This document shows, piece after piece, positions 17,291-24,935 of a stretch of 64,000 nt of DNA; the first letter of the stretch is position 1; the number at the start of each line of letters is the position of its first letter. This DNA is from Nocardia miyunensis NBRC 108239. GTDB lineage: Bacteria > Actinomycetota > Actinomycetes > Mycobacteriales > Mycobacteriaceae. The notes under the pieces are model-generated. The model was not told the DNA's origin. It searched no databases and saw only the letters and a list, made by a program, of their open reading frames with translations. The stretch covers positions 1-64,000 of the forward strand of contig NZ_BDBQ01000081.1 of assembly GCF_001613065.1 (NCBI RefSeq), given 5' to 3'. Position numbers and translations under genes: made by a program.

Positions 17291-18561
17291 CCCCGTTACC
17301 GCAACCGGATTCGCTGACCGACGCGCTGGCTCGGATCCGGGAGGTACTGGTCGAATTCACCAAGGGCGTCGGCGAACGCGATCTCGCGTTCGAGCACCCC
17401 GACGAACTGATCCGGGCGCTGGGTGACGCCGGATTCGGCCGACTGCGGGTTCCGGCCGAATTCGGTGGTTTCGACGTCGACCTGCCGACGCTGTTCGATC
17501 TGCTCGCCGAGGCGGGCCGGGCCGACTCGAATATTCCGCAGATCTGGCGCGGGCATTTCACCACCACCGAAATCCTGCGCGCCGAAACCGATTCCGAGGT
17601 CAGAACCTACTGGCTGCGCCGGATCGGCGCGGGCGCGGTATTCGGCAACGCGCAATCCGAACCGTCGGCGGTGATCGCCGCCGCGGTGGCCGCGGGCACC
17701 GTGACCGGCGAATGGGGTTCGACCACAACGCGAGTGCGCACCGACGAGCACGGCCGCCGCCTCGTCTCGGGCACCAAGTTCTACTCCACGGGTTCGCGGT
17801 TCGCCGACTACATCCGCGCGGCCGTGGTCGACGAGGACGGCAAGCGCGGCTTCGTCGTCATCCCCGCACACCATCCCGGCGTCGCACACGCCGACGACTG
17901 GGACGGTATCGGACAACGCCAAACTGGCAGCGGCACAACGATTTTCAATGACGTACCGGTGGAGGAACACGGTGAGATCGGGCGCTATCGGGAGTCGCTG
18001 CGCGGGCTGGACTCGTTCGTGCAGATCGTGCATCTGGCGAATCTGACCGGTATCGCGCGCGGCATCGTCGCCGAAACCGTGGACCTGGTGCGCGCACGCA
18101 CTCGCACCAGCCTGCACGCGCTGACCCAGAACGCCGCCGAGGATCCCGAGGTGCTCGGCGTCGTCGGCAGGCTCGAGATCCGCCGCCGCACCGCGGAAAC
18201 CCTGCTGCGGCACGTCGCGGTGAGCCTGGAGGCCGCCCACACCAGCGGGGCGGAGGCCGATTTCGGGCATGCGTACCTGGAGACCTCCGCCGCCCAGGTC
18301 GCCATCGTCGAGGCGGTGCTGGACGCGGCGACCACGGCCTTCGACGCGCTGGGTTCCTCGGCGGTGCGCAACAGTGTGCACCTGGACCGGCACTGGCGCA
18401 ACGCACGCACGCTGGCCTCGCACAACCCGGTGGTCTACAAGCCGCGCCTGGTGGGCGACTTCCTGGTCAACGGCACGACCCCGCAGCCCGGGTACTACCG
18501 GCACCGGCCCTCGGTCTCCGCCGCCGCGGCCGCGCCCGCCGAGGCGGTGAGCGAGCGGTGA
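17287..18561 (+). CDS. Acyl-CoA-dehydrogenase-fold flavin monooxygenase, DszC/SfnC-like
   Basis: 424 residues, ATG overlapping the ATPase stop, with CAGGAGGAA upstream. It has the acyl-CoA dehydrogenase fold: an N-terminal helical domain with L-R-V-P-A-E-F-G-G, a middle segment G-N-A-Q-S-E-P-S, then W-x-[IL]-x-G-x-K-F-Y-S-T-G-style S-G-T-K-F-Y-S-T-G, and a C-terminal four-helix bundle with L-D-R-H-W-R-N-A-R-T-L-A-S-H-N-P. That last motif marks the DszC/SfnC/XiaF-type monooxygenases rather than true acyl-CoA dehydrogenases. Such enzymes use FMNH2 and O2 to oxidise sulfides, sulfoxides or N-compounds. Placement directly before an LLM monooxygenase repeats the DszC-DszA pairing. Substrate unknown. 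Confidence 0.82.
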   Translation: MTPLPQPDSLTDALARIREVLVEFTKGVGERDLAFEHPDELIRALGDAGFGRLRVPAEFGGFDVDLPTLFDLLAEAGRADSNIPQIWRGHFTTTEILRAETDSEVRTYWLRRIGAGAVFGNAQSEPSAVIAAAVAAGTVTGEWGSTTTRVRTDEHGRRLVSGTKFYSTGSRFADYIRAAVVDEDGKRGFVVIPAHHPGVAHADDWDGIGQRQTGSGTTIFNDVPVEEHGEIGRYRESLRGLDSFVQIVHLANLTGIARGIVAETVDLVRARTRTSLHALTQNAAEDPEVLGVVGRLEIRRRTAETLLRHVAVSLEAAHTSGAEADFGHAYLETSAAQVAIVEAVLDAATTAFDALGSSAVRNSVHLDRHWRNARTLASHNPVVYKPRLVGDFLVNGTTPQPGYYRHRPSVSAAAAAPAEAVSER

Positions 18562-19802
18562 GCGATCGACTGCACATCAACGTCAACATCCTCAACGCTG
18601 GGGTGTTCGGCGGATCGTGGCGCTTTCCCGGAACGGACGGCCTGGCGAGTTACGACATCGAGCACTACACCTCGATCGCGCGCAAGGCCGAGGCGGCGAC
18701 CCTCGACGCGGTATTCCTCGCCGACGGGCCGTCCCTGGACCCGAGTATCGAACATCGCACCGGCAACAACCTGGAGCCGACCACGGTGCTGGCCCGGATC
18801 GCCGCGCGCACCGAGCGGATCGGGCTGATCGCCACGTTGTCCTCGTCCTACAACGATCCGGTCGAAATCGCCCGCCGCCTGGGCGATCTCGACCATCTCA
18901 GCGGTGGCCGCTTCGGCTGGAACGTGGTCACCACCGCCGGACCGGTGGCCGCGCGCAACTTCGGCCGTGACGCCGAACCCGACCACGCGCTGCGGTACCG
19001 GCGGGCGGCGGAGGTCGTCGAGCGGGTCGTGGCGAGCTGGGCCGGGCGCACCGAATTCCTTTCGCCGCAGGGACGTCCGGTCGTGGTGCAGGCCGGGGGC
19101 TCCACCGACGGCAAGCGACTGGCGTCCCGGGTGGGGGAGGTGATCTTCTCCGCCGAACAGGACCTCGGTAAGGCGCGCGCGTTCCGTACCGAATTACGCG
19201 AGGGCGCAAGAAAATTCGGCCGCGATCCGGACGAGATCGTGGTCCTGCCCGGTCTGTCCACCGTGCTGGGCAGCACCGAGGCCGAGGCAGCCCGGCGGCG
19301 TGAGCTGCTCGACGAACTACTGCCCGACGCCTATGCCCGCGCCCGTCTGGCCGGACAACTCGGCATCTCACTGGACGGCCTCGCCGACGACGAGCCCATC
19401 CCCGCCGAACTGTTACCCGAACCCGACGACGCCGGTGGCTCGCAGACCTTCTACCGCGTGGTCAAGGACATCATCGACCGGGAGAGCCCGACGCTGCGGC
19501 AGTTGCTGAAGAAGCTGTCCGGCGGCGGCGGGCACCGCATCGTGGTCGGAACTCCCGAGCGGATCGCCGACGACATCGAGCGCTGGTTCCGGGCCGGTGC
19601 GGCAGACGGATTCAATGTGATGCCCGACGTATTGCCTTCCGGTTTCGATGATTTCGCCGATCACGTAATCCCCGAACTGCGTCGGCGCGGGTTGTTCCGC
19701 ACCGATTACGACGGAACGACGCTCCGCGAACACCTCGGTCTGGGACTACCCGAGGTTCCCGTCGGAGTGTGGGATCGCGGACCACTGGAGGCGGCTCGAT
19801 GA
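18558..19802 (+). CDS. LLM-class flavin-dependent monooxygenase, NtaA/SnaA/DszA family
   Basis: 414 residues from a GTG overlapping the previous stop. Features are L-H-I-N-V-N-I at the start, then S-S-S-Y-N-D-P-V-E-I-A-R-R with D-L-D-H-L-S-G-G-R, and W-N-V-V-T-T-A-G. Later come V-V-V-Q-A-G-G-S-T-D-G and I-V-V-G-T-P-E-R-I-A with A-D-G-F-N-V-M-P. It is about 30 residues shorter than family members in the middle, after R-Y-R-R-A. It probably acts on the product of the DszC-like enzyme encoded just upstream, using reduced FMN. The 3' end of the gene is included in a 172-bp tandem duplication. Confidence 0.84.
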   Translation: MSDRLHINVNILNAGVFGGSWRFPGTDGLASYDIEHYTSIARKAEAATLDAVFLADGPSLDPSIEHRTGNNLEPTTVLARIAARTERIGLIATLSSSYNDPVEIARRLGDLDHLSGGRFGWNVVTTAGPVAARNFGRDAEPDHALRYRRAAEVVERVVASWAGRTEFLSPQGRPVVVQAGGSTDGKRLASRVGEVIFSAEQDLGKARAFRTELREGARKFGRDPDEIVVLPGLSTVLGSTEAEAARRRELLDELLPDAYARARLAGQLGISLDGLADDEPIPAELLPEPDDAGGSQTFYRVVKDIIDRESPTLRQLLKKLSGGGGHRIVVGTPERIADDIERWFRAGAADGFNVMPDVLPSGFDDFADHVIPELRRRGLFRTDYDGTTLREHLGLGLPEVPVGVWDRGPLEAAR

Positions 19803-20136
19803 GCAGGCCGAGTGGCGTCTCGAATGCCAGGACAGCACGATGAGTGCCATCCCGATCCTGATCGATGTCGCCGTGGGCGCGATCGGATCCGAATCTCTTG
19901 CGCCGGAACTGGTTCCGGTGACGGACCGGCTGCGCGTCGTCGCGGCCGTGGAACAGGCCGGTGTGGCTCGATGAGCGCGCCGGGCCGGTGTCCCGAATGG
20001 AGGACAGCATCATGAGCACGATCCCGGTCTTGATCGATGTCGCCGTGGGCGCGACCGCATCCGAAACCGTCGCGCCCGAACTGGTTCCGGTCGATGACGC
20101 GGTACGCATCGCCGCCGCCGCGAAGCGGGCCGGTGT
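19793..20136 (+). repeat. Tandem duplication, period 172 bp, diverged
   Basis: The last bases of the monooxygenase gene and the following start region are present twice. Copy 1 is 19793-19964 and copy 2 is 19965-20136, aligned without gaps at an offset of exactly 172. Both begin GGCTCGATGAGC, both have a GA-rich ribosome-site region, and both contain an ATG followed by closely similar codons (19840 and 20012). The copies differ at many positions, so the event is not recent. Confidence 0.75.
19840..19974 (+). pseudogene. Truncated N-terminal copy of the next monooxygenase gene
   Basis: A 44-codon reading frame beginning M-S-A-I-P-I-L-I-D-V-A-V-G-A. It matches the start of the gene at 20012 (M-S-T-I-P-V-L-I-D-V-A-V-G-A), and about two thirds of the residues agree. 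It stops at the TGA brought in by the next duplication unit. It is a by-product of the 172-bp tandem duplication. It might still be translated and act as a spacer between coupled genes. Confidence 0.65.
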
Positions 20137-20980
20137 CGTCGCACTGCGCATACTCGACGCGGTCGGCGACCGGCGGGCCCTCGATCCGAGTGTCGCCGCC
20201 GCGTACCTGGCCGGGCGAGTGGGTGATATCGGATACCTGCTCGATGTCACGACCACACACAACGCGCCCTACAACCTCGCGCGACGGATCCTGTCGTTCG
20301 ATCGCGCCAACGGCGGCCGCGCGGGGGTGGTGCTGCACCCCGGGGAGGGGGATGAGGTGAGCGATGCGGTCACATCGCGGTCGGCGGCACCCAGCCCTCG
20401 GCAACGCTGGGAGGAGTACGCGGAAATCCTTACCCGCCTGTGGGAATCGTTCCCGCGCGCGGCACTGATCGGCGATCAGGAACGTGCCTTGGTGGCCGAC
20501 CCGGCGCTGATCGGGGGGATCGATCACGACGGCCGCGGCTATCGCATCGCGGGCCCGCTGGACGGTCCGGCATCGGTGCAGGGGCGTCCGCTCGTGGTCG
20601 CCGCCGATCCCGATCTGCTCGGGTGGGACACCGCCGCCCGATCGGCGGATGCGGTGATCGTCGCGGACGCGGCGGCGGCTGATGCCGACCGTGCCCTGAC
20701 CGCCGCCCTGGAACGCGTCGGCAGACGACGTACCGAGGTGGCGCTGATCGGCCGCGCCGCGGTGACGGTGACCGACGAGCGCGACGGACGCGCGGCGGTC
20801 GCCCGACTGGCCGACTGGGCACACGCCTACGAACTCGACGCGGTGGAACTGGCGCCCACGGGCGGCACCCGAGGCGTGCTGGCCGCCGCGGAGGCGGTGG
20901 CGACCCTGCCGGCCGCCCCGCCCGGTCCGACGTTGCGGGCCGCGCTCGGACTGCGGCCGGTCGCGGCGGTGCTGCGATGA
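20012..20980 (+). CDS. Short LLM-class flavin-dependent oxidoreductase
   Basis: 322 residues, ATG with GGAGGA eight bases upstream. It has T-T-T-H-N-A-P-Y-N-L-A-R-R, S-F-D-R-A-N-G-G-R and a G-R-P-L-V-V-A-A-D region, as in its relatives. The N-terminal strand and the C-terminal third are abbreviated: after V-T-V-T-D-E the usual 100-residue insertion and the V-[GA]-T-[PA]-E-[QR]-[IV]-A motif are missing. This suggests a reduced paralogue. It might be a catalytically modified or structural partner of the full-length monooxygenases in the operon. The end overlaps the next gene by four bases. Confidence 0.7.
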   Translation: MSTIPVLIDVAVGATASETVAPELVPVDDAVRIAAAAKRAGVVALRILDAVGDRRALDPSVAAAYLAGRVGDIGYLLDVTTTHNAPYNLARRILSFDRANGGRAGVVLHPGEGDEVSDAVTSRSAAPSPRQRWEEYAEILTRLWESFPRAALIGDQERALVADPALIGGIDHDGRGYRIAGPLDGPASVQGRPLVVAADPDLLGWDTAARSADAVIVADAAAADADRALTAALERVGRRRTEVALIGRAAVTVTDERDGRAAVARLADWAHAYELDAVELAPTGGTRGVLAAAEAVATLPAAPPGPTLRAALGLRPVAAVLR

Positions 20981-22191
20981 CCGCCATCCACCCGCATCGC
21001 ACGCCGGAGACGGCCGGACCCACCGTCACGGAGATCCGCGCCGCCGCCGAGCCGATTCTGCGACGACTGGGCGAGACCGCCGCCGCTCGGGAGGCGGTCC
21101 GCGACTACGCCTTCGCCGAGGTGCGCGCCCTTGCCGCGACCCGGATCGCGCTGACCGGGATCGCCCGCGACGACGGCGGCGCGGGCGGCTCGCTGCGCAC
21201 GGTCGCGGAACTGATCATCACGATCGCGCGCGCCGATTCCAATGTGGCCCAAGCACTTCGAGGCACCTTTCTGGTCGCGAACCGGGTGGCGAGCCGCCCG
21301 GATCTGCCGCAGCGGGACCTGACGTTGCAGCGACTGCGCAACGGCGATCTGTTCGCCGGAACCGCCAACGAGCGCACCGGTGGGGCGAGCGGGCAGGTCA
21401 ATGCGACGGCCCGCCGCGCGGGTGCCGATTGGATCGTCGACGGCGAGAAGTACTACTCGACCGGCGGCCTGTACGCGGCCTGGTTCTCGACCCAGGCCCG
21501 CACCGAGGACGGTACGGTCATTCGCTTCACTGTGCCCTTCGATCGCGCGGGCGTCGAGCGACTCGACGATTTCGACGCCGTCGGACAGCGCCTGACCGCC
21601 AGTGGGACAACACGTTTCACCGAAGTGTGGGTGTACGGCCACGAGGTCACCGAGACCGAGGACGACGTGCCGGACAATCCGTGGCAGGGGTCGTTCGCTC
21701 AGCTGTACCTCGCCGCGGTCGAGGCGGGAGTGGCCGCGCGTGCGTTCGACGACGCGGTCGCCTTCGCGCGGGACAAGGCCCGGCCGATCAAACACAGTTC
21801 CGCGGCCGCGAGTGTCGAGGATCCGTATGTCCGGCAGACGGTGGGCCAGATCGCGGCCCGCGCCCAGGCGGCCCGCGCGGTGGTTCTGCTGGCCGCGGAA
21901 ACCCTCGAGTCCGTACGGGTCCACACCGGACCGCAGGCTCGCTCCGCCGGCGCCGCGGCCGCCGTCGAGGTCGCACAGGCGGGTGTGATCGCCATCGAAT
22001 CGGCCTTGGCCGCAGCGGAATTGCTGTTCGACGTGGGCGGCGGCTCGATCACGAACCGCGATCTGGGCTTCGACCGGCACTGGCGCAATGCCCGCACCGT
22101 CGCCAATCACAATCCGCGCCAATGGAAACAGGCGGTCGCGGGCGCCTATCACCTTACCGGCGCCGAACCGCCGACCACCGGATTGTTCTGA
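20977..22191 (+). CDS. Acyl-CoA-dehydrogenase-fold flavin monooxygenase, DszC/SfnC-like
   Basis: 404 residues, ATGA overlap with the gene before. It has A-N-E-R-T-G-G, then I-V-D-G-E-K-Y-Y-S-T-G-G in the middle domain, F-D-A-V-G-Q-R-L-T-A-S-G-T-T-R, and the C-terminal L-G-F-D-R-H-W-R-N-A-R-T-V-A-N-H-N-P typical of DszC/SfnC-like monooxygenases. The Y-Y-S-T-G and H-W-R-N-A-R-T motifs are shared with the paralogue at 17287-18561. Two different members in one operon suggest two substrates or two successive oxidations. It needs FMNH2 from a reductase not encoded nearby. Confidence 0.82.
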   Translation: MTAIHPHRTPETAGPTVTEIRAAAEPILRRLGETAAAREAVRDYAFAEVRALAATRIALTGIARDDGGAGGSLRTVAELIITIARADSNVAQALRGTFLVANRVASRPDLPQRDLTLQRLRNGDLFAGTANERTGGASGQVNATARRAGADWIVDGEKYYSTGGLYAAWFSTQARTEDGTVIRFTVPFDRAGVERLDDFDAVGQRLTASGTTRFTEVWVYGHEVTETEDDVPDNPWQGSFAQLYLAAVEAGVAARAFDDAVAFARDKARPIKHSSAAASVEDPYVRQTVGQIAARAQAARAVVLLAAETLESVRVHTGPQARSAGAAAAVEVAQAGVIAIESALAAAELLFDVGGGSITNRDLGFDRHWRNARTVANHNPRQWKQAVAGAYHLTGAEPPTTGLF

Positions 22192-22250
22192 TCCCGAGCA
22201 TCTTTCATTCCGATCATGGTCACCATCGATGACCGACCCGAGAGGATCCG

Positions 22251-22361
22251 ATGACCACCCACACCCCCTGCACCGCCGCATCCCATCGCTACCGGACGAT
22301 CCGGTATCGCCCCAGCGGACGTTCCGGTCCGTATCAGCCGTCGATCCCGCTCGGCGGGTGA
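22251..22361 (+). pseudogene. 36-codon N-terminal remnant of an aldo/keto reductase gene
   Basis: The frame begins M-T-T-H-T-P and contains H-R-Y-R-T-I-R-Y-R-P-S-G-R-S-G, followed by P-S-I-P-L-G-G and TGA. It lines up with the start of the intact AKR at 46294 (D-R-Y-E-T-I-P-Y-R-R-S-G-R-S-G, then P-S-I-S-F-G-L). The match extends to the ribosome-site region GAGAGGA before each ATG. The rest of the gene is gone. The next monooxygenase starts two bases after the stop, so this stub may now serve translational coupling. Confidence 0.7.
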
Positions 22362-22362
22362 G

Positions 22363-23700
22363 ATGTCCGGCTTCCACCTGAACCTGTCGCTGATGACGCC
22401 GGGACACTTCCGGCATGCCTGGCGGTTGTCGCATGCGGACCCCGTCGCCTATCTCGACATCGACTATTTCCAGCGGCTCGCGCGGGTCGCCGAGGCGGCG
22501 AAGATCGACGCGGTCTTCCTCGGCGACGGCCCGGCGCTGCGCGGTGAGATCGAGGAGGCGCCGGGAACGGGTATCGACCCGCTGGTCCTGCTCGGCAACG
22601 TCGCGGCGGTGACCGAGAACCTCGGTGTCGTGATCACGTCGTCGACCACCTACAACTCGCCCTACAACCTCGCCCGGCGATTCCAGGCGCTGGACCACGT
22701 GACCAAGGGGCGGGCCGCGGTCAATATAGTCACCACCGGAACTTCCGCTGCCGCAGCGAATTTCGGCGGATTCGCCCATCCCGATCGCGAAACCCGCTAT
22801 CGGCGTGCGTGGGAGTTCCTCGATGTCGTCACCAAGCTCTGGGACAGTTGGGAATCCGACTGGCTGATCGCCGACAAGGCATCGGGCCGCTATGCCGATC
22901 CGGACCGCATCCACCGCATCGATCACGAGGGGGAGTTCTTCTCCGTGGCCGGTCCGCTGCCGGTGCCGCCGGGCCCGCAGGGGCGGCCGGTCGTGGTTCA
23001 GGCGGGCGGGTCCGAAGGGGGCCTGAGGCTCGCCGGGGATTTCGCGGACGTGGTGTTCACCGTCGCCCAGACCCGCGACCGGGCGGTCGCGTTCCGGGAG
23101 GAGATCCGCCGCCGTGCGGTCGCCTCCGGTCGCCGGGCGGACGAGGTGAAGGTGTCACTCGGTGTCGTGGTTCTGGTCGCGGACACCGAGGAACAGGCAC
23201 GTCATCGCGTACACGAACTGCGCGATCTGCTGCCGATCGAGCGGCTCACCGCCAACCTCCTCGGCGGCCTCGGCCTGTCGGCGGGGTCGTTCGGTCCGGA
23301 CGATCGGATCAGCCTGGCCGATCTGCCGGAAACGATTCCTGCGCAGGCATTCTCGACCGGATTCAGCGAATCCACCCGCGCGCTGATCGCCGCCGGGCCG
23401 CGCACGCCGCGCGAGCTGATCGAGCGCAGTGCCGGCGGCTCGGGCCATCGGTTGCTGGTCGGTACGCCCGAACAGGTCGCCGACGATCTACAGGAGTGGC
23501 ACGAAGCCGGAGCCGCCGACGGATTCACGATCATGCCCGCCGAAACCGCCGTGGATCTGGAGAACTTCGCCACCGGTGTGGTGCCGATCCTGCAACGGCG
23601 CGGACTGTTCCAGCGGGAGTATCGAGACCGGACACTCCGTGCGCGCCTGGGTCTGCCGTTCCCGCACAGGCAGGCGCGCGTGACCGCTGAATCGGCCTGA
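22363..23700 (+). CDS. LLM-class flavin-dependent monooxygenase, NtaA/SnaA/DszA family
   Basis: 445 residues, ATG two bases after the AKR remnant. Motifs: F-H-L-N-L-S-L-M-T-P-G-H, S-S-T-T-Y-N-S-P-Y-N-L-A-R-R, L-D-H-V-T-K-G-R-A, V-N-I-V-T-T-G, R-P-V-V-V-Q-A-G-G-S, L-L-V-G-T-P-E-Q-V-A-D, A-D-G-F-T-I-M-P. All are standard for this family. Last gene of the 12115-23700 operon; the minus-strand monooxygenase at 23768 converges on it. Predicted to be cytoplasmic and FMNH2-dependent; probably one of several enzymes with overlapping substrate range. Confidence 0.86.
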   Translation: MSGFHLNLSLMTPGHFRHAWRLSHADPVAYLDIDYFQRLARVAEAAKIDAVFLGDGPALRGEIEEAPGTGIDPLVLLGNVAAVTENLGVVITSSTTYNSPYNLARRFQALDHVTKGRAAVNIVTTGTSAAAANFGGFAHPDRETRYRRAWEFLDVVTKLWDSWESDWLIADKASGRYADPDRIHRIDHEGEFFSVAGPLPVPPGPQGRPVVVQAGGSEGGLRLAGDFADVVFTVAQTRDRAVAFREEIRRRAVASGRRADEVKVSLGVVVLVADTEEQARHRVHELRDLLPIERLTANLLGGLGLSAGSFGPDDRISLADLPETIPAQAFSTGFSESTRALIAAGPRTPRELIERSAGGSGHRLLVGTPEQVADDLQEWHEAGAADGFTIMPAETAVDLENFATGVVPILQRRGLFQREYRDRTLRARLGLPFPHRQARVTAESA

Positions 23701-23767
23701 AAACAACCGCAGGACAACGGCATTGCTGCGAAGGATGCGTATCGGCCGTGCGCCGCAGCGCATCCGC

Positions 23768-24826
23768 TCACCGCAGCAGTGGCAGCAACTGCTCGCCTTG
23801 GCGGTGGATCTCCTGCAGGTAGGGGGTGTCCGACAGGACGAAATGGGTGATGCCGAGGTCTTGGTATTTGCGCAGCGCCTTGCCGACGTCCTGAGCCGAG
23901 CCGACCAGCCAGGTGCTGCCCGCGCCGCCACCGCCGACTCGGCCCGGCGCGGTGTAGAGATTGTCGTCCAGCACGTCACCGCGCGCCGCGAGATCGTAGA
24001 GCCGTTGCTGCCCGACCGCAGCACGTCGAGGTGAATTCTGGCTCTTCGCTTGGCTTTTCGCCATTTCCGCGACTCGTTCCTGGGCATCGGCCCAGGCCTG
24101 CTCGGTGGTGTCGCGGACGACGGTGGTGACCCGAAGACCGAATTCCAACGGGGGAAGTTCGCGTCCGTGCCGTTCACTCAGGTCCCGGAGCCGCTCGATC
24201 CGCTCGCGGACGTCGGCGAGCGGTTCGCCCCAGAACAACTGCACGTCGGCAACGGTCGCCGCGACACGCTCGGCGGCGGCCGACGCCCCGCCGAAATACA
24301 GCGTGGGATGCGGCCTGTCCGCGCGCGCCGAGATGCGCGGCCGGACCGTGGAATCGCTGACCCGGTAATGGGTTCCGTGATGGGTGACGTTCTGCTCGGT
24401 CCAGAGTCGGCGGACCAGGCGGATGAACTCCTCGGTGCGCCCGTACCGGGTGGCCTGATCCTCCTCGGATTCGCCGTAGGCCGCGAGATCGTCCTTGCCC
24501 GACACGATGTTGATCCGCACCCGGCCGCCGGACAGGTGGTCCAGTGTTGCTGTGGCCGAGGCGAAATGGGCGGGCCGCCAGTATCCGGGCCGGATGGCGA
24601 TGAGCGGCTCGAACGACCGGGTGCGTGCGGCCAGGGCCGTCGCGACGGTGAGTGTGTCCGGCCGTCCCCATCCGGTGCCGAGCAGCGCGCCCTTCCAGCC
24701 GTATTCCTCGAGTGCCAGCGCCTGCGCGGTGAGCGTTTCGAGGCTGTTGTGATCGGTGGTGACGGTATCGCCCCGGTGGCCCGGCGTCACCTGATTGGGG
24801 ATGTACCAGAGGAATTCGGCGCTCAT
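23768..24826 (-). CDS. LLM-class monooxygenase, alkanesulfonate monooxygenase (SsuD)-like
   Basis: 352 residues, close to SsuD length (about 380) and distinct from the 440-residue family elsewhere in the window. Motifs: F-L-W-Y-I-P-N at the N terminus, A-I-R-P-G-Y-W-R-P-A-H-F-A, L-D-H-L-S-G-G-R, I-N-I-V-S-G, P-T-L-Y-F-G-G-A-S and W-L-V-G-S-A. The R-P-G and G-G-R-[VI]-x-I-N-[IV]-V segments are as in SsuD, which releases sulfite from alkanesulfonates with FMNH2 and O2. The tauD-like gene is upstream on the same strand, separated by a terminator-like hairpin. A dual sulfonate-desulfonation pair is likely. Confidence 0.82.
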   Translation of the reverse strand: MSAEFLWYIPNQVTPGHRGDTVTTDHNSLETLTAQALALEEYGWKGALLGTGWGRPDTLTVATALAARTRSFEPLIAIRPGYWRPAHFASATATLDHLSGGRVRINIVSGKDDLAAYGESEEDQATRYGRTEEFIRLVRRLWTEQNVTHHGTHYRVSDSTVRPRISARADRPHPTLYFGGASAAAERVAATVADVQLFWGEPLADVRERIERLRDLSERHGRELPPLEFGLRVTTVVRDTTEQAWADAQERVAEMAKSQAKSQNSPRRAAVGQQRLYDLAARGDVLDDNLYTAPGRVGGGGAGSTWLVGSAQDVGKALRKYQDLGITHFVLSDTPYLQEIHRQGEQLLPLLR

Positions 24827-24901
24827 CGGTGTCCTGTTCGGTGGTCGCGATCCGCGGCGGATGGCTGGTTACCGCCGAGGAAGAATGTTCGGGAGTGACT
24901 C

Positions 24902-24930
24902 CGGTGGCCCACCTCCGAGGTGGGCCACCG
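24902..24930. terminator. Hairpin between the dioxygenase gene and the SsuD-like gene
   Basis: CGGTGGCCCACCT, a 3-base loop CCG, then AGGTGGGCCACCG form a perfect 13-bp stem. It lies six bases after the end of the dioxygenase gene at 24936 and 76 bases before the start of the SsuD-like gene, both on the minus strand. It probably terminates or attenuates transcription between them. Confidence 0.65.
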
Positions 24931-24935
24931 ACTCC

